Positions 53,004 to 62,629 of a stretch of 64,000 bases of DNA are shown one piece after another. Under the pieces are notes generated by a model, which was given only the letters and a program-made list of their open reading frames with translations, ran no database searches and was not told the origin of the DNA. The position numbers and the translations under genes are program-made. The stretch's first letter is position 1. The number at the start of each line of letters is the position of its first letter. Source of the stretch: Cristatella mucedo (taxonomy: Eukaryota > Bryozoa > Phylactolaemata > Cristatellidae); NCBI GenBank assembly GCA_009760855.2, contig WPIO01000075.1:1884912-1948911 (forward strand). The letters are read 5' to 3'.

Positions 53004-53489
53004 ATGAAAATCCAAAATAAGAAATTCGCAGTTCTTGAAAATGCTTCTGTTATTATCCCAAAAGGAAAACCAGCTCGAGTTCACATTGAAGAGAAGATTT
53101 CTAAAGATTATAAACCTTACTTTAACACGTGGGTATATATTACTGAAGAGATGGTACCTTCACTTCAAGATATTGTAGAAAGAGCAAGTAAGAAACTTGT
53201 ACTCGTTGGTTATGATTTATCTCAAAGATCTAGAGTTGGAATAAGAATTGATTTTGGTATCAAGCCAAGTGTATTCTTTGATCAAAAAAATAAACAACTG
53301 AAATTCAACAGTATTGCTGTTGTAGCTCAAAAACTTGGAACTAACTTTTCTATTACAAGTATTCTTGATGGAAGTTATGTAACTAAAGATACTTACAACT
53401 CTGAAAAAAAACCTAATATTCGATTGAATTTTGATCAAGTTAAAGTTTATAATTCAGGTCAACAATGTGAATTCAATCCTGCTGATTGA
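53004..53489 (+). CDS. Intact unknown viral ORF, 161 aa
   Basis: The only complete gene of the element, ATG to stop without a break. The product is basic and beta-rich with hydrophobic/charged alternation (for example GKPARVHIEEKI, KKLVLVGYDLSQRSRVGIRI). It has no Cys cluster except one C-terminal Cys, and no signal peptide or membrane segment. It lies convergent with the polymerase and downstream of the protease, with about 60 bases between. By size and position a single-strand DNA-binding or accessory replication protein is possible, but I recognise no motif. Survival of an open frame among decayed neighbours is notable. Confidence 0.7.
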   Translation: MKIQNKKFAVLENASVIIPKGKPARVHIEEKISKDYKPYFNTWVYITEEMVPSLQDIVERASKKLVLVGYDLSQRSRVGIRIDFGIKPSVFFDQKNKQLKFNSIAVVAQKLGTNFSITSILDGSYVTKDTYNSEKKPNIRLNFDQVKVYNSGQQCEFNPAD

Positions 53490-53599
53490 CAATGAGACAG
53501 TAAACAAACAATAAAAATTATTTAGATTAGTCAATTTAATTTTATATCCTTTTTCTGCTGATATTAAACACTATGTCAATAATACCACAAAAATATAAA

Positions 53600-56558
53600 T
53601 ACCAAAATATAAATAAATATAAATACCCAAAAAAATTGGTTTCTTCAATCTTGTTTTTGATTGACTCATTTGAAATATTGTCAAATATTTTCCGATGTTT
53701 CTAAAGTTAACTAATTTTGGATCTCTTATTCGTTTATTGAATTTCTTTTTTCCTACTTCATTATTAGCACTAAATAAATAAGTTTCAACTCTTTTTTCAA
53801 CATCTTTGCAAGTTTTACCATAAAACGATTTGATCATAAATTTCCAAAGATTTCTTAAAAACTTTCTACTTGAATTTATTGCTTTCATTTCAGCACACAT
53901 TTCAATATAAGGTTAAGCCATCTCGATTGCTTAAACTTAAAAACTTTTTTTACAACACATGTCATTCTATGCGTTAAACAGAATTTTAAATATCTATAGT
54001 GAAGTAAATAATCTTTCTTTGGAATAAAGTCACACGTTAACTTTGGAACATTGCTTTTTCCTGTTTTGAATTTACTTTGAAAGTTAGAATATTCATTACA
54101 ATCAACAACTCTATTACAAGAGCATAATGGATATTCATTGTGTAATATTCATGGTAATACTCTTTAGTTTTTGGATCACATTCAATATCAACAACAAAGA
54201 AGTGACCAATATCTGACTAATCTTCTAATTTAAGAATACTATCAATATTCCAATCCTCGTTTAAAATTTCTTCAATATTTCCTTGTCGAAGAAGTTCCAT
54301 CATAGGAAGATAAAGATTTGTTGCATCTTGATAAGATAGCCATGTTGTTGGTTTATCTTTATTAAATCCAGAAACCTTTGGATTGTTTGCATTAACAAGT
54401 CTACTATTCACTTGACATATTCCACCACGAATAGATTTTTTAAACATATCATAATTGTCTCTATCAGTCAACAACTCAATCTTTACTCCTGAAAACCAGA
54501 ATACTGCACTCGATGAGAAGTTTGGTGTTGATACAAAGTTTTGCAGGATCTAGTTTTAATTTTGATATCAAACCTTTTCTAAAACTTTCAAAACAATCTG
54601 CAAGTAATAACACATCTGTTAATAGATATAAATTATGGTTTTTTTTATATTTTTACAATCAAACTCTTTCCAAACAGCGTTTGCTTTTTTATGACTTTCA
54701 TCAGATATTCTAATCATGTAAACACTTGACTAAAAGTCTTCCTTATTCGGAAGAGACGGAATGCAAAACTGCTCAAATGTTATCCATGAACTCATAAGGA
54801 TACTCTCCTTTTGTTGCTAACATATTAAGGTTTTTATTTGGATGCATTTCACTTAAAACTTAATTAGAAATTAGAAAACAATAAATTGTTTTACCCATTG
54901 TTAATGCTATGAAGTCTAGTGAACCATGCATAAATTGTGCACTATCCTTAAAAACTATATCCTTAACTCTTAACATCATGTACTTCTCGAGATTATTTGC
55001 TATCGGTTCTGCTTCAACACTAAAATGTTCAAGTGCTTTAACAGTTATATGGGAATCATTTTCTCTAAAGTTATGAAATATAACTGGTAGTTGCCATAAT
55101 TTGAAATTCATTCCAGCTTTGAAGTTACAAAGATAGCGTGCAGCTCCTCTATATTTATTCGTTAGATGACAATTGTCGTTAGCTTTTCTCATATCACTCT
55201 TTTTTTAGTGAATGGTTTTTTACACATCCAACAGAAAATAGCCTATTCATGTTCTTCCAGTTCACTTTCAGACAATTCATCCATTTTACTTTCTGAGTTA
55301 TGTTCAATCAATTTACTTTTCGAGAAATCTGATGCATCAAAAGTCTTTGTAAAAACTTAACTACACAATCAGATCCATCAGATTCATAAACTTATCAAAA
55401 ACTTCTCTTTTCCAATCCATAATAACATAAGCAGCTGAACATGGAGTATGAATTGAACCATTTTCTTCTCTTTCAATTATACATTCAAAGTCTGCGTAAC
55501 AAACATATGGGGAATGTATTAACATGTTTAAAAGAGCTAAACTTAATGAAGTTATTATTTTCAGTTGGCATTACATAAACTGTCGCACCAGATTTTATAC
55601 TTTCACATAGTTCTAAATGTTCATTTACTTGTTTTTTTATCAAAGAATCTATTTAAACACTTATGACAATAATACTGTTTACAGTTTACGAGTTTACGAG
55701 TTTACAGGTCTACATAATTAATTGAAATTACTAATCAGCATATAATGTTCTTTTCCATCTTTAATAATTAATAAAAGATTTACATGTCTACCTTCTTTCT
55801 CATCTGACTTTTTTACAACTCTTAATGGTGAAACTCTTGACTCTTTATATCCACATGAGTAAACATTTATGCTAACATTCATAGCTTTTTCTAATTTATC
55901 AACGTCTTTAACCATTAACGGCCATTCAATTTCATTAATCAAGTGAGAATAATTAATAGATAGTATTGCCTTTAAGTCATTTATCTTAAATTTATTTCTT
56001 TCTATGGGATTTAAAGCTCTTAAAACACATCGTAGAGCTCAAAACTCATCATTGACATTTTTTAAATTAATTATTCACTTTTTCTTAACAAGATATTCAG
56101 GAGTTTCAATATATGTTCCACCACCTATAGGTATATATTTAGAAACAACAACTGAAAATGAATGATATCCAAGAAACTACCACCTAGAACCGATGTTGTG
56201 TTTTATTAACATCTCCGAATTAGTCCCTAATGAAAGCATAATTTTTTCATAAATTGTATTTGCTGACTCACTATCGATTGTTAACATTGATTTTGATTGT
56301 GCTCCTTTTCTTTTTCTTTCACCATTATCAAACATTTTCATAACGAATGATATTTTAAAATGAACTCTAATAAATTGCCATGAACTTCTAACTCTAGCAA
56401 GTAATTTATTTGTTCTGATATCTAAGAAATTCTTTAAGTGATTCAAAGTCTGCATATCTTCTTTTTGTTTTATAAGAAAAAGTTAAAGTATTTTCTTCAC
56501 CACTAACAACTGGTTCTATGAAACCAACTTTATTAAGTCTTCCTTTGTTTTCCAGCAT
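53600..56558 (-). pseudogene. Protein-primed DNA polymerase B, broken and truncated
   Basis: Starts at ATG 56556-56558. Right to left it shows the N-terminal domain (HVNLLLIIKDGKEHYMLIS), a zinc-like CHKCLNRFF, Exo I YADFEC (55484-55492 core), Exo II FHNFRENDSH, Exo III YLLTDVLLLADCFESF, palm motif A SYQDATNLY (about 54311) and motif B KSFYGKTCKDVEKR (about 53820). It would replicate the viral genome from a protein primer. At least eight frame changes or stops occur. The similarity ends after KPIFLG near 53620; the motif C segment and thumb are absent. Motif A differs from the usual Asp-Ala-Asn-Asn form and Exo II keeps its Asp. The order of motifs makes the family certain. Confidence 0.9.
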
Positions 56559-57671
56559 ACCTTCTACTTGATGAATGCAAGTAAATATTCATTAGCCTTC
56601 CAGACTCGAAAGGAAAAGAATTTATTTGTCTTAATTGAGAAGACATTTGCTGTATAAGGTAAACATATTTCTGCTAGAATAAAAATAATTATTAAAACTT
56701 TGGAATTTATGATTGATTGTAGTTACAGAATCATTCCAGCCTTCTCGCAAGCGTATTGGACCTCAGTAGATTGACTTGTTTTGGTCAAAACTGGCTGTGT
56801 TTGTCGTGCTAAGCCTTTGTCATCCTTACACTCACATGGCGTAAAAATGTCACAGGTAGGCTACTTGTGACCCAATCAACGTGAAATTTGAATTACATGC
56901 TCCTAAGTATGTGTTTTGATTTTGTATGGCGACAAATATAGTAACGCTCTTGTTATTCCATGTCACCTGCATGCTTTGGCACCTTAAATTGGCTTCTCCG
57001 AGTGCTGTCGCAACAGTAGTACTTGGTACCTGGTACAGTGTACAACTTGGTCGATACTGGGCCGATCTGTGTGAAACTTGGAATATAGGTGGAGCTCACC
57101 TGTCTTGTCACTCCCCACCTGGGCATGTATGCATGATGGGTGTTTATGCATATAATGTGCGTGTCACAAAGTGTCCGTGGGCTGTGTTCGTGATGGCAGT
57201 CGACAGTTTGAGATGTCAAAAATTTTTTTTAAGTTTTTTGTGGGGGAGAGTGACAAGTGGAATGTCTTGCATTTTTTGAGTGGTTTCCTATATTTCTACA
57301 AAAACATTTTTTTCTGACCGGAAAACTGAGGAGCTGCCTTTTACCAGCAGTCCTATACGTGACCTTGGACTTTTAAAGGTCATCATAGGGTCAAAACATC
57401 AGATATATTATATCAAACGATAGCTAATGATACCGGTGTTCTTCGTGCCAATTTTCATGCCAATCAGTTTACTCGTCTTCGTACAATATTTTTTTAAACA
57501 TGCTTTGGAGGGACAACTCCCCCTATTAGCGGCCATTTTGAGGGATAGCTCCCAATACTGCCGGACTTACCCCCTTTTAAGAAAGCTATCAATTTATTCA
57601 ACAAAGTAACACAAATTGACGGAGTTTAGTGATGAGTGTTTTTTCACGATATGACGCGACTCATTTTTTTT
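56559..57671. other. Non-coding segment inside the viral element
   Basis: Lies between the polymerase start and the right inverted repeat. From about 56720 the composition shifts to less AT-rich, T/G-skewed sequence unlike the viral genes. A 117-codon plus frame (56926-57279) shows no motif. It may be a lost-gene region, a nested insertion, or a terminal non-coding part. Confidence 0.45.
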
Positions 57672-57739
57672 ACAACCGATGTGAAACCACGGTTGGAGAG
57701 AAATTCGTCGTGTCGTACCGGGAAAAAAACAGTCATCAC
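57672..57739 (-). repeat. Right terminal inverted repeat of the viral element
   Basis: ACAACCGATGTGAAACC, GGTTGGAGAGAAATTCGTCG, TGTCGTACCGGGAAAAAAAC and a TCATCAC tip. It is the reverse complement of 46733-46797 with a few substitutions. Confidence 0.8.
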
Positions 57740-57743
57740 AGCG
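57740..57743. other. Candidate target-site duplication, right (AGCG)
   Basis: Matches 46729-46732 on the other side of the element. Confidence 0.5.
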
Positions 57744-57910
57744 GTTCTGCGCCCCCGCGCGCCACTAACTCCTTGGCTGCGAATGCGCGCGCTTAATCGT
57801 CTTGCTGTCTGCCGCAGCATTCTCAGCAACGAGCAGCGTTGCACGCGCTCGCTCGTCGTTCGCAGCGACTCTCCGACTGACCGACAGCTGCTCCCGGGGA
57901 GCGACTGCCG
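57744..57910 (+). repeat. R2 copy A, continuation right of the insert
   Basis: TTCTGCGCCCCCG and, near the end, TCGTCGTTCGCAGCGACTCT, CCGACTGACCGACAGCTGCT match 63713-63842 in copy B (GTTCTCTGCCATCCCCC and CTCTGACTGACAGACAGCTG). Confidence 0.6.
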
Positions 57911-60120
57911 CGCGGCAGCGCGTCGGCTCTCACGATTGATAAGCGACTCTCGGCCTCAGGTCAGAAGCCAGAGCTCCGAGTTCCGTAAGTTGCGAGTCAG
58001 CCGCTAAACGCCAGGTCCGCAAGCGTGCACCGCCGCGCGACGGCATCACGAGAGAGTAAGAATCGCGGCCACAGGTCAGGTCAGGTCGCGTCAAAGTCGT
58101 AGCCTAGGGCCCGGATCGTCGCTTCCGGTTTTCCTCCTGGGGTCAAATTAGCCGCTCGCCGCTTCGCTACCAGGCGACGCGCTGCTTTGACGTCTACTTG
58201 TGGCAGCGGCGCATTTTTTGAGCGGCGCCCAGTGTATGCGCTACAGCCGCCAAAATTTGGATATGGTGGTTTGGCCCAGGGCTCCACGCGAGGGCGGCAT
58301 TCGTAACGCGCACGACTGTGACAGCAGCTACCGGAAGCCGACTCGATGCAGACATTGCCCCGCCAGCGAGCAACCGGCAGTCGACTCGTCATGGCCACCG
58401 CGCGCCCAGCAGCTGTGACCTTAAGGTCGGCTTGCTTGCGCGCTCAAACCAAGCCACGCACGGTGGGCTAACCACTGCAGCTTTGCGCATTCACGCCGTC
58501 GTTCTTCTCTTGTTGCCAATTCGCGTCGCTTGACGCAAGCGCATTGTTTTTCAAGTAAGCAACGAATGCTGAAACGGCGGCGTCAGCTAAACCTGCCGGA
58601 TTATGGCCGATAGTCTTTATTCGTTATTGTGCGGCACGCACGGCCGCGAGGGCCGCAAACAAAGCCGGCACCTTAACGTGGGCGGACAATTGCGATTTAG
58701 GATTCGGCATTGGCATTTTAGCCGATTCAAACTCTTGACCCTAGAGCTGTTTGCGTACCTCGTGGCCGCCGTTAAGCGCCTGTATCCATCTGCTGATGTC
58801 GAATAGACTCGTCTACGTCTACGGATACGGACTTGATACTGCAAGTTACGCTGCGCTTGTGGCCTAGTTCTGACCGATTGTGAAAGCCGCACACGAGTTT
58901 GTAACGCTGCGTAATGGTGGGCTAGAACATGTAGTAAAACACGGGATCCCTTTTTTCGTGGTTCTTAATTGTCCGTAAGTACAGAGGTTATTGTGTCTGG
59001 AATCTGCAACTCATTAATTCCGCCTGCATTGGCAACTCCTTTCCACTACGACCCCCTCTGGTGAGCAGCAGCCTTAAGACACTCAGTCTGACAAATTCTG
59101 TTCGACAGCTTGGCTTCCACTTCCGTGCAGGCAAAGCATTCACAGGAATGCATACAAGGGAGCAAAGCATAGAAAAGGAGATGTAATATCTCGTGTGCTC
59201 CCGGTGCCTGGGCCTCTCGCTCGATTCTTGAGCAACTAAAGCTGCGGCCCCGAGCTCTACCAGTCATCTTTCTTTCATTCTCTCCCATCTGAACTCCCAA
59301 GTTCGCAAGTAGTTGTTATTCTCTAGGACCCGACTCTCGGTGTAGATTCCTAGGCTTTTCGTTAATTTCGCGCCTAGCCCTCGGCCAATTACATTCCCAC
59401 ACCTTAACTACCAGCCTCTTGCCTTAGTTAATGTAGCCTACTAGATGGCTCCTGGACCGGCTTACCAGCCTAGCCTTTTGGTTAATGCAGCCTATAAGTC
59501 ATTCGACATCCTAAGGGTCACGTCTTTCCAGTGGTGCGCCTTTCTAACCTGAGCAGATCTACCGGTCAGATCACACCCTCGCTACCGGTTAACTAATGGG
59601 TCCCCTACCAGGGTTCTGCTTGGGTCGCTAGAGCCGCTCCACTTGGCTCGATCCCGTCTCCATGTTGCTTAAGCCCACCAAAGCAAGGACTTGCATCGCG
59701 GCTAAGCTGAGAGCTGGCCCTGAGCAACTCGACCGCAGAATCCCTCGATGGCCGCTCTTGCAACGTAATTCAATCTAGGTACCCGTAGAAGCGCATCCTG
59801 TGCCGGAGACGCTGGCTGCCGAACAGCTTGGTCGGGTAAGTGGCGAGCTGAGATGGAGTACCTTGGCAGAGGAGCCAGCACAAAGCCTGGAAAAGTGGCT
59901 AACCAGTGGCAAAGTGGCTAACCAGTGAAAGAGTGGAGATCAAAAGCTCTCGGGCTTGAGAGTCTCCCCAGTCGGTTGCAGGTTGCATAGCGAATGCTGT
60001 CTCGCACTAGCCGTAAGATTCACTTTTCTGCGAGAAAAGAAGATAGCGAAATAAGAAAAGGGCAATCAGAGAGATCGATAAGGAAAAGACAGATAAGGGA
60101 GAGTGAGGAAAAGAGACAAA
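57911..60120. other. Intergenic DNA, GC-rich on the left
   Basis: The first kilobase is GC-rich with overlapping open frames on both strands and no known domain. From 59000 it is ordinary. CAGTGGCAAAGTGGCTAACC is doubled near 59905. No gene recognised. Confidence 0.4.
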
Positions 60121-60124
60121 ACCA

Positions 60125-60440
60125 CTTATAATAACAATAATAATAATAATAATAATAATGCACTTGATAAAGCGCCCTCAGAGAGCTCAATCTCTCTCAA
60201 GGCGCTCTACATTTGCTGCAAAAGTAAATGCAATTGAATGGTGAATAATATCATGCTTGATAAACAAACAAAATGAATAACATGGTTAGGGGTAACATGC
60301 ACAGGGTCAGCATGCAAGTGTGGTTGGTGGCAGCATGCACAGTGTCAGCACGCATAAGCACATGAAGGACGAATCACAAGGACCCACTAAATGCTGTCCT
60401 AAATAGGTGTGTTTTTAAGTTCTTTTTAAACGGCTTGCTA
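60125..60440 (-). mobile_element. LINE 3' end fragment
   Basis: Long (AAT)n tail (60130-60159), hairpin arms AAAGCGCC and GGCGCTCT, and the GTCAGCATGCAAGTGTGGTT region, ending at TTCTTTTTAAACGG just inside the ORF. Confidence 0.8.
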
Positions 60441-60479
60441 GAACTAGTCGTGGCATCGCAGCCAGTGCATTTTGTTACC

Positions 60480-60635
60480 GATCTTGTTCGGCCCAGTGGT
60501 TAAGGTACTCGCCCCGATCAAGGTCTGACCGAGGTCATGGGGTCCAGCCCTGAGGCACATGCGAAGCGCCTCAATAGAGATTATGTCGTTTTTGGGTGCT
60601 ATGCAAATGTATTATACTTATATTTATTTTGCAGG
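60480..60635 (+). mobile_element. SINE family 1, full-length copy
   Basis: Plus-oriented head GGCCCAGTGGTTAAGGTACT (A box region), CGAGGTCATGGGGTCCAGCC (B box, one change), then GAAGCGCCTCAATAGAGATT, ATGTCGTTTTTGGGTGCTAT and GCAAATGTATTATACTTATA. It abuts the LINE fragment on its left. Confidence 0.8.
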
Positions 60636-60639
60636 GATT

Positions 60640-61330
60640 TAGAATCGACGATGTCACTGTGGCTCTTTTGCCGTCAGTGAGAGTGGTAGTGCCAGACCAT
60701 GAGGCCTGGACATGGTTTTGATGGTAGAAGGAATCTTGGAATTTATTTAAGATAGTTGGTTGTTGTGGGAAGTAGTTTCTGCACTGTCATGGTCATAAAC
60801 GTACTTTCGATTGTGATTACTATTTTTCGTGGTCACCTCTGCAGCTTATTGACAGCCCTCTAGCTACATTAAGGGGAAACTTCAGCATAGCATCCACATA
60901 GTCTCTGTGGCTTAGCGTAATTACCTTCGGAGATATGATGTGAGATATGATGATATGGTACAATAAATTACACTATGCATCATGGCGCCATACATGTTAC
61001 CGTAAGTTTGCAGCGTATGTAAAGTGCATAGAAAGAGATTAACTTCCCCCGAGAGAAATCTCACAATGTAATTATTATTATGACGGGAAAATACTTATAA
61101 AATGTTTCCGACGATTGAATAACTGTTTAGGGTTCCTTTCGAAAGGCAAACATTTTAGAAATGGGATCGGAAGTTCTGATCACTTAAGCATGCAAGGAGA
61201 AACGGTAATGCAAACAACGTCCAAGATGGATGTAAAACGGAAGCAACATGTCTATGAATAACATATTTAGCAATGTCTGCATCACATGCTACTTGCATCG
61301 TCACTTGTCAAACCTTGGTAAATTGAGATA
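60640..61330. other. Intergenic DNA with one short LINE-like tail
   Basis: At 61015-61085 the GTAAAGTGCATAGAAAGAGA, TTAACTTCCCCCGAGAGAAA, AATTATTATTATG sequence is a plus-oriented LINE/SINE tail. Otherwise nothing recognised. Confidence 0.5.
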
Positions 61331-62035
61331 CACGCATTGACATCGATGCTGTCCGTGCGAGGATATCTGCTTCGACTCTGCTGCTCAGTCCTCCCTCCGA
61401 TCTGACATCATTGGTAGATAGCTACAACACAACACTAGCTGACACGCTCGACGAGATTGCACCTCGACTAATCGCACTGTGCGCCCTCGCCCAGACAGCC
61501 TATGGTTTCCCAAAGACATTAAACTAGCCAGGTCTACTAAGTGCAAGCATGAAAAAGAATACAAAAGATCAGGACTGACTGTCCATCGACAGGCATATGA
61601 AGACTACTGTAGATCTTAGCAATCGAGCCTAGCAAAAGGCATGTCTAGCTTGTATAACAGCATTGTCAAATTACAGATGCACAATCAAAAAATGCTGTTG
61701 TCCATGGTCAACCATATCCTCAACCGGTCCTAGGTTAGCTCCTTACCTATTGATCCCTGTGAGGATCTAGCTGATCGCTTCTCTAGCTTCTTTGTCAGCG
61801 AGATAGACAAGATCAGGGAGTCCATCCCTGCGATGACAACATCCCCCTAGCATGTTGTTCCCCGATTCCTGGCTGCACCTCAATGTCTAAATTTGAGCAG
61901 ATCACTAGTGATCTCATCCTGAAGTTCATATCGCAATCAAAGAAGACAAGTCCTCTGGACCCTATTCCCACTGTCCTGCTCCTACGTTGCATTGATCTGC
62001 TGCTGCCATGCATAACTGACATCATTAATAAGCTG
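61330..62035 (+). mobile_element. LINE pre-RT fragment, plus orientation
   Basis: Plus frames with several stops encode the linker between endonuclease and RT: LADTLDEIAPRL, RSTKCKHEKEYKRSG, EDLADRFSSFFVSEIDKIRE and PLDPIPTVLLLRCIDLLLPC, typical of L2/CR1-like ORF2. It stops abruptly at about 62032, where the opposite-strand fragment begins. Confidence 0.75.
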
Positions 62036-62610
62036 CAATCGCCTGATCGCACATGCTGGTGGTCCAGTAAGCAGTGGGTTGCGGAAGTCGAGACGGGATG
62101 TCACGAATGCATGTACCAACTTAGACGTGGTATCCTTATCTAAACAAGCCCGAATTTTAGCCATGTTATATAGCTGAAAGTAGGCAAATTTGACTTTGGA
62201 GCTGATGTGGTCATCTAACGAGAGGCCACTTTGGAACATGACACCCAGATTTCGAGGCTGATTCAACAGGAGATATGCTGTCAGTGCTAATTTTGGGCGT
62301 CAGCCTTTCCAATTTGTGAGTCACACTGGGTTTGCCCGTAACTAGTAAGTTAGTTTCATCATCGTTTAGCTTTAGAAAATTTGCTGCCATCCATGTGCGG
62401 ATGTCATCAATACATGCAGCAAGTGAGTTGAGAGAATTTGAGGTGCTCGAAGGCTGGGAGGGGTCAACGCAAAGGTACAACTGATTGTCATCCGCATAGA
62501 AGTGAAAGCCTAGATTGTGCTTGGCAATCACATCAGCAAGAGGGAGGGTATAGACCGTGGAAAGAACCGGACCTAGCACGAAGACTTGAGGTACCCCATA
62601 TTTCAGAGGT
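62033..62610 (-). mobile_element. LINE RT fragment, minus orientation
   Basis: The minus strand encodes VLGPVLSTVYTLPLADVI, the active site YADDNQLYLCV, LNDDETNLLV and a C-terminal part ending at AIRRLQLI. It closely matches 43900-44460. It is truncated at both ends and joined head to head with the plus fragment. Confidence 0.8.
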
Positions 62611-62629
62611 ACCTCGGACGATCTTGTGT

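Larger units (their letters stand above)
46733..57739. mobile_element. Integrated Maverick/adintovirus-like DNA virus element
   Basis: An 11.0-kb island that is far more AT-rich than its surroundings. It is flanked by imperfect terminal inverted repeats (46733-46797 and 57672-57739) and a 4-bp direct repeat. It carries protein-primed DNA polymerase B, FtsK/HerA packaging ATPase, adenain-like protease, zinc ribbon and jelly-roll capsid-type genes, the hallmark set of Maverick/Polinton elements and adintoviruses. Capsid-side genes and polymerase lie on the minus strand, while zinc ribbon, protease and one unknown ORF lie on the plus strand between ATPase and polymerase. Nearly all genes are broken by stops and frameshifts. 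I found no integrase. Eleven kb is short for this group, where 15-20 kb is common, consistent with loss. Confidence 0.88.

Noticed and set aside
46941-56558. Active virus with an alternative genetic code
   Set aside because: TAG, TAA and TGA all interrupt frames, and frameshifts are common, so decay explains the breaks better.
46941-56558. Sequencing errors as the cause of viral frameshifts
   Set aside because: The nearby GT92 gene is error-free over 1.3 kb of coding sequence. The breaks also include many substitutions to stop codons.
56926-57279. 117-codon ORF as a viral integrase or membrane gene
   Set aside because: No integrase motif. Its composition differs from the viral genes and an overlapping minus frame is equally open.
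60480-60545. tRNA gene
   Set aside because: A and B box-like sequences are present but the cloverleaf is not intact, and the unit recurs with a LINE-like tail. It is a SINE head.
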